Of a stretch of 64,000 nt of DNA, positions 19,285-28,815 are shown piece after piece. The position numbers were made by a program, and so were the translations under genes. Source of the stretch: Winogradskyella psychrotolerans RS-3 (lineage in GTDB: Bacteria; Bacteroidota; Bacteroidia; Flavobacteriales; Flavobacteriaceae); the NCBI RefSeq assembly GCF_000427335.1, contig NZ_ATMR01000057.1, positions 1-64,000 on the forward strand. Reading direction: 5' to 3'. Each line of letters starts with the position of its first letter. Within the stretch, counting starts at the first letter, position 1. The notes beneath the pieces are model-generated. The model was not told the DNA's origin. It saw only the letters and a list, made by a program, of their open reading frames with translations, and made no database searches.

Positions 19285-19306
19285 GAAGCCCTTTTTAGGG
19301 CTTTTT
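19285..19306 (+). terminator. rho-independent terminator of the copper block
   Basis: AAGCCC, a short T-rich loop, GGGCTT, then a T run. It lies about 50 bases after the stop of the HMA lipoprotein gene. Confidence 0.8.
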
Positions 19307-19310
19307 GTAT

Positions 19311-19688
19311 GTTCTCAAATAATAGGATTATAGTTGTTGTAGTATAATTTATATTCTATTTGCTGAGGTCAGCTGCATTAGTGAAATTATAAATGTTATT
19401 ATGTTGAACACAACTCTATTCATTTATATAAAATAAAAACCGATTAAAACAGTTAACACAGTAGATTAGTAATGATTTTTTGCGATTATTCTTAAAATTT
19501 AAAAACCAAGATTGAAAAATTCGGATTTTTAGTCATGTTGGCGTATATTTCGCAATTTAAATTTAGTATCAAGACGTTGAATTTTTTTATTAGTGATTTT
19601 TATCAGGTTTTAATGAAAGGTTTAGTGAATTATTTTCTTCGGAAATTTAACTGATATAAACAACCCAATTTTTCAAAATTAGTAGTAA
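19311..19688. other. non-coding stretch upstream of the hydroxylase gene
   Basis: About 380 AT-rich bases without an ORF. The only motif I note is TATATTTCG near 19546-19554, a weak variant of the TAnnTTTG box. I see no repeat or hairpin. Confidence 0.4.
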
Positions 19689-20621
19689 ATGGATTTTACA
19701 AACCCTCTAGTTTACGGTGTTCCGTGCTTTTTAGGTCTTATTGCTTTAGAGCTTACGTATAGCAAGGTTTTAGATAATAAGGAACTTTACAAATGGAAAG
19801 ATTTAATATCTAGTGTTTCACTTGGTGTTGGGTCAGCTGTAGTTGCTGCGTTGATAAAAACGGTTTCTATAGTCGTGATTTTTAAATTTGCCTATGATAT
19901 TTTTAATCCTTTAGTTGATGGTGTTCGTACGAATATTATGGGGTATGAATCATTCGGTTATGTTTGGTATATTTGGGTGATTTGCATGCTTTTAGACGAT
20001 TTTACATATTATTGGTTTCACCGTCAAAATCATATGGTTCGGTTTTTCTGGGCAGCACATATTGTGCACCATTCTTCAGATAATTTTAATTTAGGAACTG
20101 CAGTTAGAAACGGTTGGTTTACTATTTTTTATAAACCATTTTTCTATGTTTGGATTGTAATGATAGGTTTTCCACCAGAAATGCTTGTGGTTTGTTTAGG
20201 TATTGAGGCCTTATGGCAATTTCAGTTGCATACACAGTATGTTAAGAAAATGGGTTTTATTGAGAAATTCGTTAATACTCATACAATGCACCAAGTACAT
20301 CATGCTAGAAATATCGAATATATGGACAAAAACCACGGTGGTTTTCTAAATGTTTTTGATAGAATTTTTGGAACTTGGAAAGAATTAGACGAAACTATTG
20401 AGATTGAATATGGAGTGTCTACTCCGCCAAATTCCTATAACTTATACGTTATTCTTACTCACGAATACAAGAACATTTGGGAGGATATGAAAAAATCTAA
20501 AAATTGGTATCACAAGTTGATGTATATATTTGGACCTCCAGGTTGGAGTCATGATGGAAGTACATTAACGATTAAACAAATGAGGAAAGAGATGGCCAAA
20601 GGAAATAGTGTTGAGAAATAA
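19689..20621 (+). CDS. sterol desaturase/fatty acid hydroxylase family protein
   Basis: 310 aa integral membrane protein with about four hydrophobic segments. The eight-histidine di-iron signature is present: HRQNH, HIVHHSSDNFN and HQVHHARN, followed by NHGG. The family uses O2 and a di-iron centre to hydroxylate or desaturate lipids at the cytoplasmic membrane. Substrate not predictable. It has its own upstream region and faces the convergent SLC13 gene. Confidence 0.88.
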   Translation: MDFTNPLVYGVPCFLGLIALELTYSKVLDNKELYKWKDLISSVSLGVGSAVVAALIKTVSIVVIFKFAYDIFNPLVDGVRTNIMGYESFGYVWYIWVICMLLDDFTYYWFHRQNHMVRFFWAAHIVHHSSDNFNLGTAVRNGWFTIFYKPFFYVWIVMIGFPPEMLVVCLGIEALWQFQLHTQYVKKMGFIEKFVNTHTMHQVHHARNIEYMDKNHGGFLNVFDRIFGTWKELDETIEIEYGVSTPPNSYNLYVILTHEYKNIWEDMKKSKNWYHKLMYIFGPPGWSHDGSTLTIKQMRKEMAKGNSVEK

Positions 20622-20657
20622 TAGTCTGTATACGTGAATTTCTGACTGCTTAACACT

Positions 20658-22463
20658 TTACAGATTACTTGATAATAAGAGTGTGCCAACAATCCAAAGC
20701 GTTATAGATAAAATACCCCCAATGATTAAGAAGTGCTTAAACTTATAAGCACCAGTACCATAAATCAACGTATTCGTTTGGTAACCAACAGGTGTAAAAA
20801 AGCTAAAATTAGAGCCAAACATTACAGCCAGTAAAAATGGTTTGATATCTAGGTTTAGACCACTTGCAACGGCGATAGCAATAGGTGCCATAATAATTGC
20901 AGTAGCGTTATTAGATATGACGCCTGACAAAATTATAGTGATTCCAAATAGTAATCCTAAAACAATGGTTGGATCTTGGTTACTCATTATATTCAGTAAA
21001 TGATTTGATAACCAAATATCTGCGCCACTATTAGTCATGGCAACTCCTAATGGAATCATACCGGCAAGTAAAAATATGATTTGCCAATTCACTTTTTGAT
21101 ACACACTTTCTAGCTGAATAATATTGGTAAGTAGCATAGCTGAAACGCCAACAAGCGATGCTGTTAATATGGTAATTACACTAGTTGCAGCTAGCGAAAT
21201 TACACCTAGCAGAATCAACAGAGCTAACATTCTTTTCGATTTTGAGACGTTAGGCTTAAACTCATGCTCGTTTAAAATGGCAATATTTTCAATGTTATAT
21301 AGGTCCGAAATCTTGTGCTCTTGCATTTCTAGTAATACACGGTCGCCTGGTTTTAGGTTAATATCATCTATATTTTTACGTAATAATCGCTCTTGCGTGT
21401 TTCTTAGGTTTCTTCGTTTTTTAATAGCTATAGGGAAAGCACCTTCAAAAGACATACGACGCAAACTTTTTAGTGTCTTTCCTATAAGATTGGATCCAGG
21501 TAATATAAGCGTTTCAATGTAGGTTAAGTCTTTATCACCATCAATTTTACCTATGTTTTCAAGTTGTTGTTTTTGTCGTTCCTCATTCAACACAAAGCCA
21601 TTTTCCTTCATAAAGGATTGAAAATTATCTAAATTACTCATCAGTACTAAATTATCTTTTGCCATGAGCTTTATGTACTTTCCGGGATCATTAATAACTT
21701 GATTGTCTCTAATTAATTTGAGCAACTTAGAATCCTCTTGATTTAAAAATTCAATTTCACCAAACCTTTTACCAATCAAGGGTGAGTCTTCAGTAACTTT
21801 AACGGTAAAAACATAAGATTCAATTTGATAATCACTAGATAGGTTTCTATTTTTATTCTTAGGTAAAAATCGTGATGCAAAAGTCATTATAACTAAACCA
21901 ATTACGAAAAAAATGAGACCATACCAAGTGAATTCAAAAAAACTAAAAGCCTCAACACCTTGTTTTTTCGCAATAGCATTTACAATTAAGTTGGTAGAGG
22001 TTCCCATTAAAGTGCAACTACCACCAAGTATGCCCGCAAATGAAATGGGCATTAATAAGCGTGAAGATGAAAACCCATATTTTTCTGATAATCTGGTTAT
22101 GATTTTTATAAATATAATAACGACTGCAGTAGTGCTAATAAAGGCAGAGATACTAGCAGATATGATCATAAAAGCAGGCGTTAATAAAATAAGAGGTAAT
22201 ATTTTTAGCTTTTTAATACCGTCTGAAAGTAACTGAATCACTCCATTTTCTTCGAGCCCAACGGCTAAGATCATTAATGCTAAAACGGTTATAGTTGCCG
22301 GATTGGCAAAGCCACTAATCGCTTCCTCAGGAGTCGTTAGTTGTAATAAAACCAATGCTACTATAATAAAAAATGAAATTTTATCTACAGGAAATAGCTC
22401 TGTGATAAAAAGTATAATGCTTACACCAATGATGATAAAGACTAAAATTATTGAGAGCTCCAT
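20658..22463 (-). CDS. SLC13-family (DASS) permease with RCK_C domains
   Basis: 601 aa. An N-terminal TM bundle (about 1-180, with GGSCTLMGTSTNLIVNA, the substrate/sodium loop) is followed by two cytoplasmic TrkA-C/RCK_C domains (about 210-290 and 300-385, with ESPLIGKRFGEIEF and PGSNLIGKTLKSL). A C-terminal TM bundle follows with the paired hairpin motif SNNATAIIMAPIA. The architecture is that of sulfate, citrate or other anion:Na+ symporters. The exact anion is unknown. Single-gene unit. Confidence 0.88.
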   Translation of the reverse strand: MELSIILVFIIIGVSIILFITELFPVDKISFFIIVALVLLQLTTPEEAISGFANPATITVLALMILAVGLEENGVIQLLSDGIKKLKILPLILLTPAFMIISASISAFISTTAVVIIFIKIITRLSEKYGFSSSRLLMPISFAGILGGSCTLMGTSTNLIVNAIAKKQGVEAFSFFEFTWYGLIFFVIGLVIMTFASRFLPKNKNRNLSSDYQIESYVFTVKVTEDSPLIGKRFGEIEFLNQEDSKLLKLIRDNQVINDPGKYIKLMAKDNLVLMSNLDNFQSFMKENGFVLNEERQKQQLENIGKIDGDKDLTYIETLILPGSNLIGKTLKSLRRMSFEGAFPIAIKKRRNLRNTQERLLRKNIDDINLKPGDRVLLEMQEHKISDLYNIENIAILNEHEFKPNVSKSKRMLALLILLGVISLAATSVITILTASLVGVSAMLLTNIIQLESVYQKVNWQIIFLLAGMIPLGVAMTNSGADIWLSNHLLNIMSNQDPTIVLGLLFGITIILSGVISNNATAIIMAPIAIAVASGLNLDIKPFLLAVMFGSNFSFFTPVGYQTNTLIYGTGAYKFKHFLIIGGILSITLWIVGTLLLSSNL

Positions 22464-22676
22464 AGATTTTTTAGATAAAATCTAAATTTAATTACAGAAA
22501 AAATAGAAGAGGTGCTCATTTAGAATTTTGATTGCTTTGATTACAATCTAAAAAAATGTGACCTTTCTTTTTCGTTCTAGATTAGTGTAAACTGTATATG
22601 AGTTAATTAAGTTGATTAGAATTAATCATCTTTGTTTTTTCTAAATTTAATACGATCTGAAATATTTTAACTTCCT

Positions 22677-23543
22677 ATGATTAAATTGATACACAACCTT
22701 AAAGTGCTTAAAACAGCAATCTTCATTATTTTAGTGGCTTTTTTGACAACGACAGTACATTCGCAAGCCTATACGAAGGAAAGTCTTCAAGACTCTATTG
22801 CTAAGCAACCTTATTTCTCCATACACAAAGACAATTTTTTAGTTACAGGTGTCCCTACAAATAAGGCAATTAATAGTGCGACAGCTAATGCGAAATATCA
22901 AATAAGTTTTAAACAAATTCTAACGCGAAGTAAGTTACCATTAGACACGTATTTGTATTTAACCTACACTCAAAAATCATTTTGGAATATATATGAAGAT
23001 TCTTTTCCGTTTAAGGATGTAAATTTTAATCCTTCTATTGCTTTGGGTAAGTTTTTTTATGACAAAGAGGATCGTTTAAAAGGAGTAGGGACGTTGTCTT
23101 TTGAACATGAGTCCAATGGAAGGGATAGTATTGCGTCTCGTAGTTGGAACCGTATAAATGTAGAATACACAGCGGGTATTTTTAAAAATACAGTAGCTAG
23201 TTTTAAAGCATGGTTACCATTTTCATATAAAGAAGGTAATCCTGATATTTTAGAATATGTTGGATTAGGACAAATTAACGTGTCTCATACATATCAACCC
23301 GATAAGTTAATCTTTGATTTAAGGTTACGTAAAGGTTTAAATTTTGAAGGCAAAGGATCTGTTAGAGCACGAGTTTATTATAATCCATTTGGTAATAATA
23401 TCTCTAATCAATACTTAATGTTAGAATGGTATGTCGGACAAGCTGAAGGTTTGCTCAATTATCAGCAATCCCAAAGTATGATTAGATTAGGTTATGTTAT
23501 TAGGACTAATGAATTTAGGTGGTTTAACGGTAGTAAAAAGTAA
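22677..23543 (+). CDS. pldA: outer membrane phospholipase A
   Basis: 288 aa with a signal peptide ending VHSQA. It has the OMPLA landmarks: YTQKSFWNIYEDSFPF, then the active-site strand FEHESNGRDS (catalytic His and Ser) and SRSWNR with the catalytic Asn. The remainder alternates as a 12-strand barrel. It hydrolyses phospholipids that reach the outer leaflet, with calcium and dimerisation in the family. Size is close to E. coli PldA. Confidence 0.9.
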   Translation: MIKLIHNLKVLKTAIFIILVAFLTTTVHSQAYTKESLQDSIAKQPYFSIHKDNFLVTGVPTNKAINSATANAKYQISFKQILTRSKLPLDTYLYLTYTQKSFWNIYEDSFPFKDVNFNPSIALGKFFYDKEDRLKGVGTLSFEHESNGRDSIASRSWNRINVEYTAGIFKNTVASFKAWLPFSYKEGNPDILEYVGLGQINVSHTYQPDKLIFDLRLRKGLNFEGKGSVRARVYYNPFGNNISNQYLMLEWYVGQAEGLLNYQQSQSMIRLGYVIRTNEFRWFNGSKK

Positions 23544-23555
23544 ATAAAAAGCTAG

Positions 23556-24554
23556 TTAATTTCCTTTAACGCGTTTCCATAAATCTAACATGAGTTGTTT
23601 ACCGTCTCGTTGTGTTTTTACTTGTTCAATAAAACTCACGTTTCCCAAGTCATCTTCATCTATTAAATATTTAAACACAAAATTTTGAGACTGAGGCTCC
23701 ATGCTTAATAGCCCAAAACGAAGATCGTTAAAGTATAATTTGTCATCTATTTTATTTATAGTATACCAACCTTCAGAAATAGAAATCATACGTTTAACTT
23801 TTTCATTTTGGATTAAGTTACCCAATAATTCATGATTCTTAGGGTAGGTTTCAAACGTAATATCTTTGGTGTCAAAAAAGGAATAGGTACCTAATAAATA
23901 GGCTTTTTTAGTTTCTACATTCGCATTCCATAATATGGTGTTAAGTGGAGATGGTCGCGTGTCTATTTGCTTGTAGTCAATATTTTGCATTAGTAATTCG
24001 TCTTCAAATTGCGTTAATGCAACGTCTTTTAATATGAACGTTAAGGCTAAATATGCGGTGCTTATCGTAAGGCCGATACCATTATACAAACGTCGTTTTT
24101 TTGAAGTACGTTTTTGAAACATTGCCAAAATCACAAACACTAAAAAGGGCAATGTATATAGTGGGTCAATTACAAAAATGGTTTTAAACGCCAATCTTAA
24201 ATCCAAAGGCCAAAAGAGTTGTGTTCCCCAAGTTGTATGTGCATCTAAAATAGGATGTGTAATTAAAGCCCAGAAAAACAGCCAAGACCAACCTTTAAAA
24301 TCTTTGTAGCTTTCATAGCGTGAGACGAGCCAACCGAAAAGAGGGGCAAAGAGCAATGAGAATATAATAGAGTGGGTAAAGCCACGATGAATGGCCAATG
24401 CAGATACGGTGTCCGTAAAATACGAAGCAAAAATATCTAAATCAGGAATTGTACCAGCAATAGCTCCGTATAAAATGGCTTTATTACCAACCTTTCTACC
24501 TAAGACAACTTCGCCTACGGCAGCTCCTAAAACGATTTGTGTGAGTGAATCCAT
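23556..24554 (-). CDS. YdjM/YfhO-like membrane metal-dependent hydrolase
   Basis: 332 aa. The N-terminus MDSLTQIVLGAAVGEVVLG and the conserved GTIPDLDIF, HRGFTHSI and HPILDAHTTWGTQLFWP motifs are those of the LexA-binding inner-membrane (YdjM-type) family annotated as metal-dependent hydrolases. Four to five TM segments are followed by a soluble C-terminal domain. Activity is not established for the family. It converges on pldA. Confidence 0.85.
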   Translation of the reverse strand: MDSLTQIVLGAAVGEVVLGRKVGNKAILYGAIAGTIPDLDIFASYFTDTVSALAIHRGFTHSIIFSLLFAPLFGWLVSRYESYKDFKGWSWLFFWALITHPILDAHTTWGTQLFWPLDLRLAFKTIFVIDPLYTLPFLVFVILAMFQKRTSKKRRLYNGIGLTISTAYLALTFILKDVALTQFEDELLMQNIDYKQIDTRPSPLNTILWNANVETKKAYLLGTYSFFDTKDITFETYPKNHELLGNLIQNEKVKRMISISEGWYTINKIDDKLYFNDLRFGLLSMEPQSQNFVFKYLIDEDDLGNVSFIEQVKTQRDGKQLMLDLWKRVKGN

Positions 24555-25014
24555 AATAGCTTCAAAGATAATTTTTCGAAAGATAATAAGATTAAAACGA
24601 ATTAATACGTAAACGAGAATTTGGTATTCGTTGTTTTAAATTTATAGAAGAAGGAAGTTATTGTTTTGATTGTGTATTGAAAAAAGATGAGATTTTTATG
24701 AGCTAATTGATTCTTAGTCACTCAGCTTAAATTTTCGCTTTTCATAGGATATGTATTGTGGTGTTAAACTTTTTTTGAACTTTCACCGTCTATGTGTGAC
24801 TTGTGTTTAAGTTTTTGATTTTTAGTTGTTTGACTTCAGTTTGATTTATTTGTTTTAAATTTGGAAGAATTTCAGAAAGAGAGTAACGGTTTCTATTTTG
24901 ATGAGGTATAATCACTCGCAATAGTTTTGAAACTAGTGGTGATCTTTCTAATAAATCACAAATATTAATAACAAGAAGTACTAATATATAAGCACTAATT
25001 ATTGTAAATAACGT
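24555..25014. other. non-coding stretch before the biosynthetic region
   Basis: About 460 AT-rich bases with no supported ORF. No strong hairpin or repeat is seen. It marks the upstream edge of the NRPS-associated genes. Confidence 0.4.
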
Positions 25015-25815
25015 ATGAGGGATTTTTTTAAAAAGTATGAGGTTTGGATATTCTTAATTCTTTGTCCTGTGGTAAACGTGCCTTTTGTTCAGGCAAGAAT
25101 CGAAGGCCTTATTTCAGAATCCATATACAATACAGGTCGCTTTTGCATTCTATTATTTATTTTAATTTGTTTATTGCTCTACACTAGAGGAATTAAAGGT
25201 GTATTTAATTTGTTTAAGCCTATGCTAACTTGGAAGGTTCACCCTAAGTGGTATCTTTTAAGTTTCGTTTTTCCATCCACAATAGCTATTATTACATTGG
25301 TATTAAAAAGTCTCTATTATGATGTTGAGGTTGATGCGTTCATTAGTATTAAAACCACAACTGTTAGAGCTTATCTCGCTTTTTTTGTTTGGGCTTTTCT
25401 GGGTGAGGTTGTATGGGTTAGCTATTGTATACGTGAATTATCAAAAACTGTAAAACCATTCTATGCAGGTCAAATAGTTGCTGTTTTTTGGACCCTATGG
25501 TTTATTCCTGTAATTCTTTTGGGTGAAGGAATATTACCTGAAATCCCGATAGTATCGGCATTTATTTTTATGTTCGGTATCGCGGGTATGTGTGCATTTA
25601 TTTATACCCATACTAAAAGTGGTATTTGTGTACTTCTCTTACAGTCTATGGTGAATTTGACTTTGGTATCATTCCCAATTGCTCCAACAAATGGAGGTGC
25701 ACCTACATATACGACCTTTGGTATTATTTATTTTTTAACAATGTTAGCCTTATGGGGAGGTGATTATCTTCTGAAAAATAATAAAAAGAAGAAGCTTCTA
25801 TTAAAGCGCCCATAA
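25015..25815 (+). CDS. polytopic membrane protein, degenerate CPBP-like
   Basis: 266 aa with about eight TM helices. In the middle, FLGEVVWVSYCIREL occupies the place of the CPBP/Abi protease motif EExxWRGyL, and WTLWFIPVI the place of the second motif, WalwHlP. The second catalytic Glu, the Arg and the His are replaced, so it is unlikely to be an active protease. CPBP-like proteins are often linked to peptide natural product immunity. That link is inferred here from its position ahead of the NRPS genes. Confidence 0.6.
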   Translation: MRDFFKKYEVWIFLILCPVVNVPFVQARIEGLISESIYNTGRFCILLFILICLLLYTRGIKGVFNLFKPMLTWKVHPKWYLLSFVFPSTIAIITLVLKSLYYDVEVDAFISIKTTTVRAYLAFFVWAFLGEVVWVSYCIRELSKTVKPFYAGQIVAVFWTLWFIPVILLGEGILPEIPIVSAFIFMFGIAGMCAFIYTHTKSGICVLLLQSMVNLTLVSFPIAPTNGGAPTYTTFGIIYFLTMLALWGGDYLLKNNKKKKLLLKRP

Positions 25816-25854
25816 ATAATGTCTACTATTAATGTTTAAGTTTTTGATTTAGTT

Positions 25855-26709
25855 ATGAAAGGAAAAATAAGGTCTGTTTTAGTAGGGTTTCTTACAAATA
25901 CAGTAGGTCGTATGCTAATTGTTTTACGTCCAAAAAAAGTTAAGCAGTTGTCAGACAAAGGACTGACGCTTGTGATGGGGGGTAATTTAAGTTCCTCTGA
26001 GCGTTTAATGCGTAGAGCAATTCTTAATAAAATTGAAAAAAATGAAGATCATGATAAGTTAGCGCAGTTGCATAAGACGTATTGGGCCAAGCAAGGAGAT
26101 AATTTTGTAAACAACACTGAAGATAATCTAAAGAATATTCACTTACCAGCTTATAAGGATGTACTGGAGGCTCTTAATAGAGAAATTTCAAATGCACCAG
26201 TGGCATTTGAGAAACTCGTAGAGATAGGAACAGGTAATGGTAGTGTTTTAAATTATCTGTCATTAAACTATACTGATATAAAAGATTTTATAGGAATAGA
26301 TCTAAGTGAAGAACAAACTAAAATTAATCAAATTAACTATAAAGATAATTCTAAAATAGAGTTTATCGATGGTGATGTGCTTGATTGGTTAGAAAATCAG
26401 CAACAAGGTAATCTTGTATTTTTAACCTTTAGAGGTGTTTTAGAATATTTTACACAACAACAGCTCATTAGTTTTTTTGAAAAATTATATGCATTAGGTA
26501 ATATTATATTCTTTGCTATAGAACCAACTGATTCCGTACATAATTATGAGACATATCCAAATTCCAAAATATATGGAGTAGAAGGGTCTTTTTCTCATAA
26601 TTACGTAAAGCTTTTTAAAGATACTGGATTCAAAATTTGGTATTCAGATGAAAAAAGTGAGTCAGGGCACCCTTATATTATAAAAATTGTTGGGGCAAAA
26701 AATTTTTAA
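25855..26709 (+). CDS. class I SAM-dependent methyltransferase
   Basis: 284 aa. The SAM-binding motif I is VEIGTGNGSVLNYLS (about residue 122), followed by the acidic strand end FIGIDLSEEQ and a motif near IEFIDGDVLDW. The N-terminal 100 residues are helical and basic and not part of the core fold. The substrate is unknown; it could modify the NRPS product. It starts 40 bases after the CPBP-like gene. Confidence 0.75.
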   Translation: MKGKIRSVLVGFLTNTVGRMLIVLRPKKVKQLSDKGLTLVMGGNLSSSERLMRRAILNKIEKNEDHDKLAQLHKTYWAKQGDNFVNNTEDNLKNIHLPAYKDVLEALNREISNAPVAFEKLVEIGTGNGSVLNYLSLNYTDIKDFIGIDLSEEQTKINQINYKDNSKIEFIDGDVLDWLENQQQGNLVFLTFRGVLEYFTQQQLISFFEKLYALGNIIFFAIEPTDSVHNYETYPNSKIYGVEGSFSHNYVKLFKDTGFKIWYSDEKSESGHPYIIKIVGAKNF

Positions 26710-26782
26710 TAATAATTTTCATTTAATCATTTTGAATGACCGTTTTTTAGAGGTTTTAAAATAATAAAATAATAATTAGAAA

Positions 26783-27223
26783 ATGAAGACAACCACTTAT
26801 GATGCTTTTAATAAAATAACTGTTTTAGAAAGAGAACGCGTTGCAGATTTTATATTTACGCATTTAGAAGAATACGGTGATCCGATAAGTGCCATAAAGA
26901 AAGCTATAGACTATGCCGTAAAAGATCGTCCTAGTTTAGGCGGTTATGTATTTATAATGGAAGAGGAGGATGATAAGATTATTGGTGCTGTTGTTATCAA
27001 TAAAACAGGAATGGATGAATACATACCAGAGAATATTTTGGTCTACATTGCAACCCATAAAGACCATAGGAGAAAAGGGTTTGGAAAAAAATTAATGGAG
27101 TATGCTATTGACAATTGTGAAGGTAGTATAGCGTTGCATTGTGAAAAAGATAATCCTGCCAAAATGTTATATGAAAAGTTAGGGTTTACTAATAAGTATT
27201 TGGAAATGCGATTAGAAAAGTAA
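26783..27223 (+). CDS. GNAT N-acetyltransferase
   Basis: 146 aa. It has the full GNAT pattern: a central strand IGAVVINKTGM, strand 4 NILVYIATHKDHRRKGFGKKLM with the acetyl-CoA pyrophosphate loop (RRKGFGK), then HCEKDNPAKMLYEKLGFTN at the end. Substrate unknown. It is 84 bases ahead of the PLP racemase, a gene pair I recall from other Bacteroidota, where an amino acid is the likely substrate. Confidence 0.8.
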   Translation: MKTTTYDAFNKITVLERERVADFIFTHLEEYGDPISAIKKAIDYAVKDRPSLGGYVFIMEEEDDKIIGAVVINKTGMDEYIPENILVYIATHKDHRRKGFGKKLMEYAIDNCEGSIALHCEKDNPAKMLYEKLGFTNKYLEMRLEK

Positions 27224-27307
27224 AAGCTGAGGTAACTAAAAATTGCTTAATAGCTTATCAATTGAATATTTTGCGCTTTTCAATATTATAGACAAAAACA
27301 AATTGCA

Positions 27308-28401
27308 ATGGCAGAGTTAATTATACATTCAGAAAAAATAAAAGAGAATATTAAGTTTTTAAGTCATTATTTTGAAACTCATAATATAGAATGGAGTTTA
27401 GTTACCAAAGTGTTTTCTGGAGATAAAACTTTCATTAAAATGATTTTAACTAAAGGTGTTATTGAAAAAATAAAATCGGTTAGTGATTCAAAATTAAGCA
27501 GTTTAAAAACCCTGAAAGCAGTATATCCTAATTTAGAAACCATTTATATTAATCCGCCAGTATTGGCCCATGTCGATGATGTCATAGATTATGCCGATAT
27601 TTCATTGAACACGTCAATTTCTACAATTAAAGCTCTAAACGCGTCTGCAAAGAAAAAAATCTAATTCATAAAATCATTATAATGATTGAGTTAGGTGAAT
27701 TGCGAGAGGGTATAAATAATGATGATGTCATAGCATTTTATCAAAGTGTTTTCAACCTACCTCATATTGAAGTTGTAGGTATTGGCTCAAATTTGGGTTG
27801 TATGTTCGGTGTAGAACCAACTTATAATAAGTTAATGCAATTGTCGCTTACTAAAGAGCTTATTTCTACAACATTTAATAAAAACCTAAAACTTATATCT
27901 GGTGGTACATCTATTACCCTTCCGTTGATAGAAGATGATTTAGTGCCAAAAGATATTAATCACTTTAGGATAGGTGAAGCTGCTTTTTTAGGTATTTGCC
28001 CATTAGAAGGACAACAATTTAAAGGCTTACATAAAGACACGTTTGAATTTTATGCAAATATTATAGAGCTCATTGAAAAAAATGTTGTGCCAGGAGGTAT
28101 CACAACAGATTCTAACAATGGTCAGGCAATTAATAATGATGACGATCGTACTACGCTTAAATCTTATAAGGCTATTTTAGACTTCGGTTTATTAGATGTT
28201 GATAGAGACGATTTAGAAGCTGAGGATGACTTTTTATTTGTAGGAGCAACTTCAGATATGGTAGTTATTGATGTGGGTAATAATAAAACGGAAGCTAATA
28301 AAACAAAGTATAGGGTTGGTGATAAAATAAAATTTAAACTAAACTATATAGCCGTTGCTCGGTTGTTAAATTCTAAATTTATTCATAAAGTATACGTCTA
28401 A
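27308..28401 (+). CDS. alanine/ornithine racemase-type PLP enzyme (frameshifted as read)
   Basis: About 364 aa after joining. The first frame (27308-27664) holds the PLP-binding start, in which VTKVFSGD carries the lysine. The second (27682-28401) holds IELGELREGI and later conserved segments IGSNLGCMFGVEP and LISGGTSITLP. The break is in a seven-A run at 27653-27659; one more A gives continuous KKKNLIHK. The domain is the fold-III TIM barrel plus C-terminal beta domain of YhfX/Orr racemases. It could supply a D-amino acid to the NRPS or the wall. Confidence 0.75.
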
Positions 28402-28815
28402 GTGCAAATTATATAATTGTACCTAATGTATTATTACCTCAATTTATCTTAAGAAAGGCTAAAATTTACTTACGATTTGTATCATGGTGTTATGATGGTA
28501 AATTATCATCACTATTTGTCGTAAGAATACTACAATTAAAAATACTGTGTTAATAAAAAAAGTTTATATTAGGACTTTATTAGTCAGTAGGTTAATAAGT
28601 TTTAATGTCAATTATCTTTTTTTTAAATAAATTAACTTTACATGAATTATTTGGGGTGTTATTTAACTGAGAAAAATGTTTTATGGCTAAAAGTTTTCGT
28701 TTAAATGAATAATAGCATTAGTTTTATTCTTCCCTAGTAAATCCCTCTATTTTTATATAAATTGAAATTAAAGTATAAGCTAAATGTTTATTCTTAAAAG
28801 TTATAACTTTATACT
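28402..28815. promoter_or_regulatory. NRPS upstream region with nested dyad at 28469-28525
   Basis: The 414-base gap before the megasynthase contains a nested inverted repeat. The outer arms are CTTACGA (28469-28475) and TCGTAAG (28519-28525), with inner arms TGATG and CATCA around GTAAATTAT. It is a possible operator or leader hairpin for the biosynthetic operon. No T run follows, so a terminator is unlikely. No regulator gene is adjacent. Confidence 0.45.
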
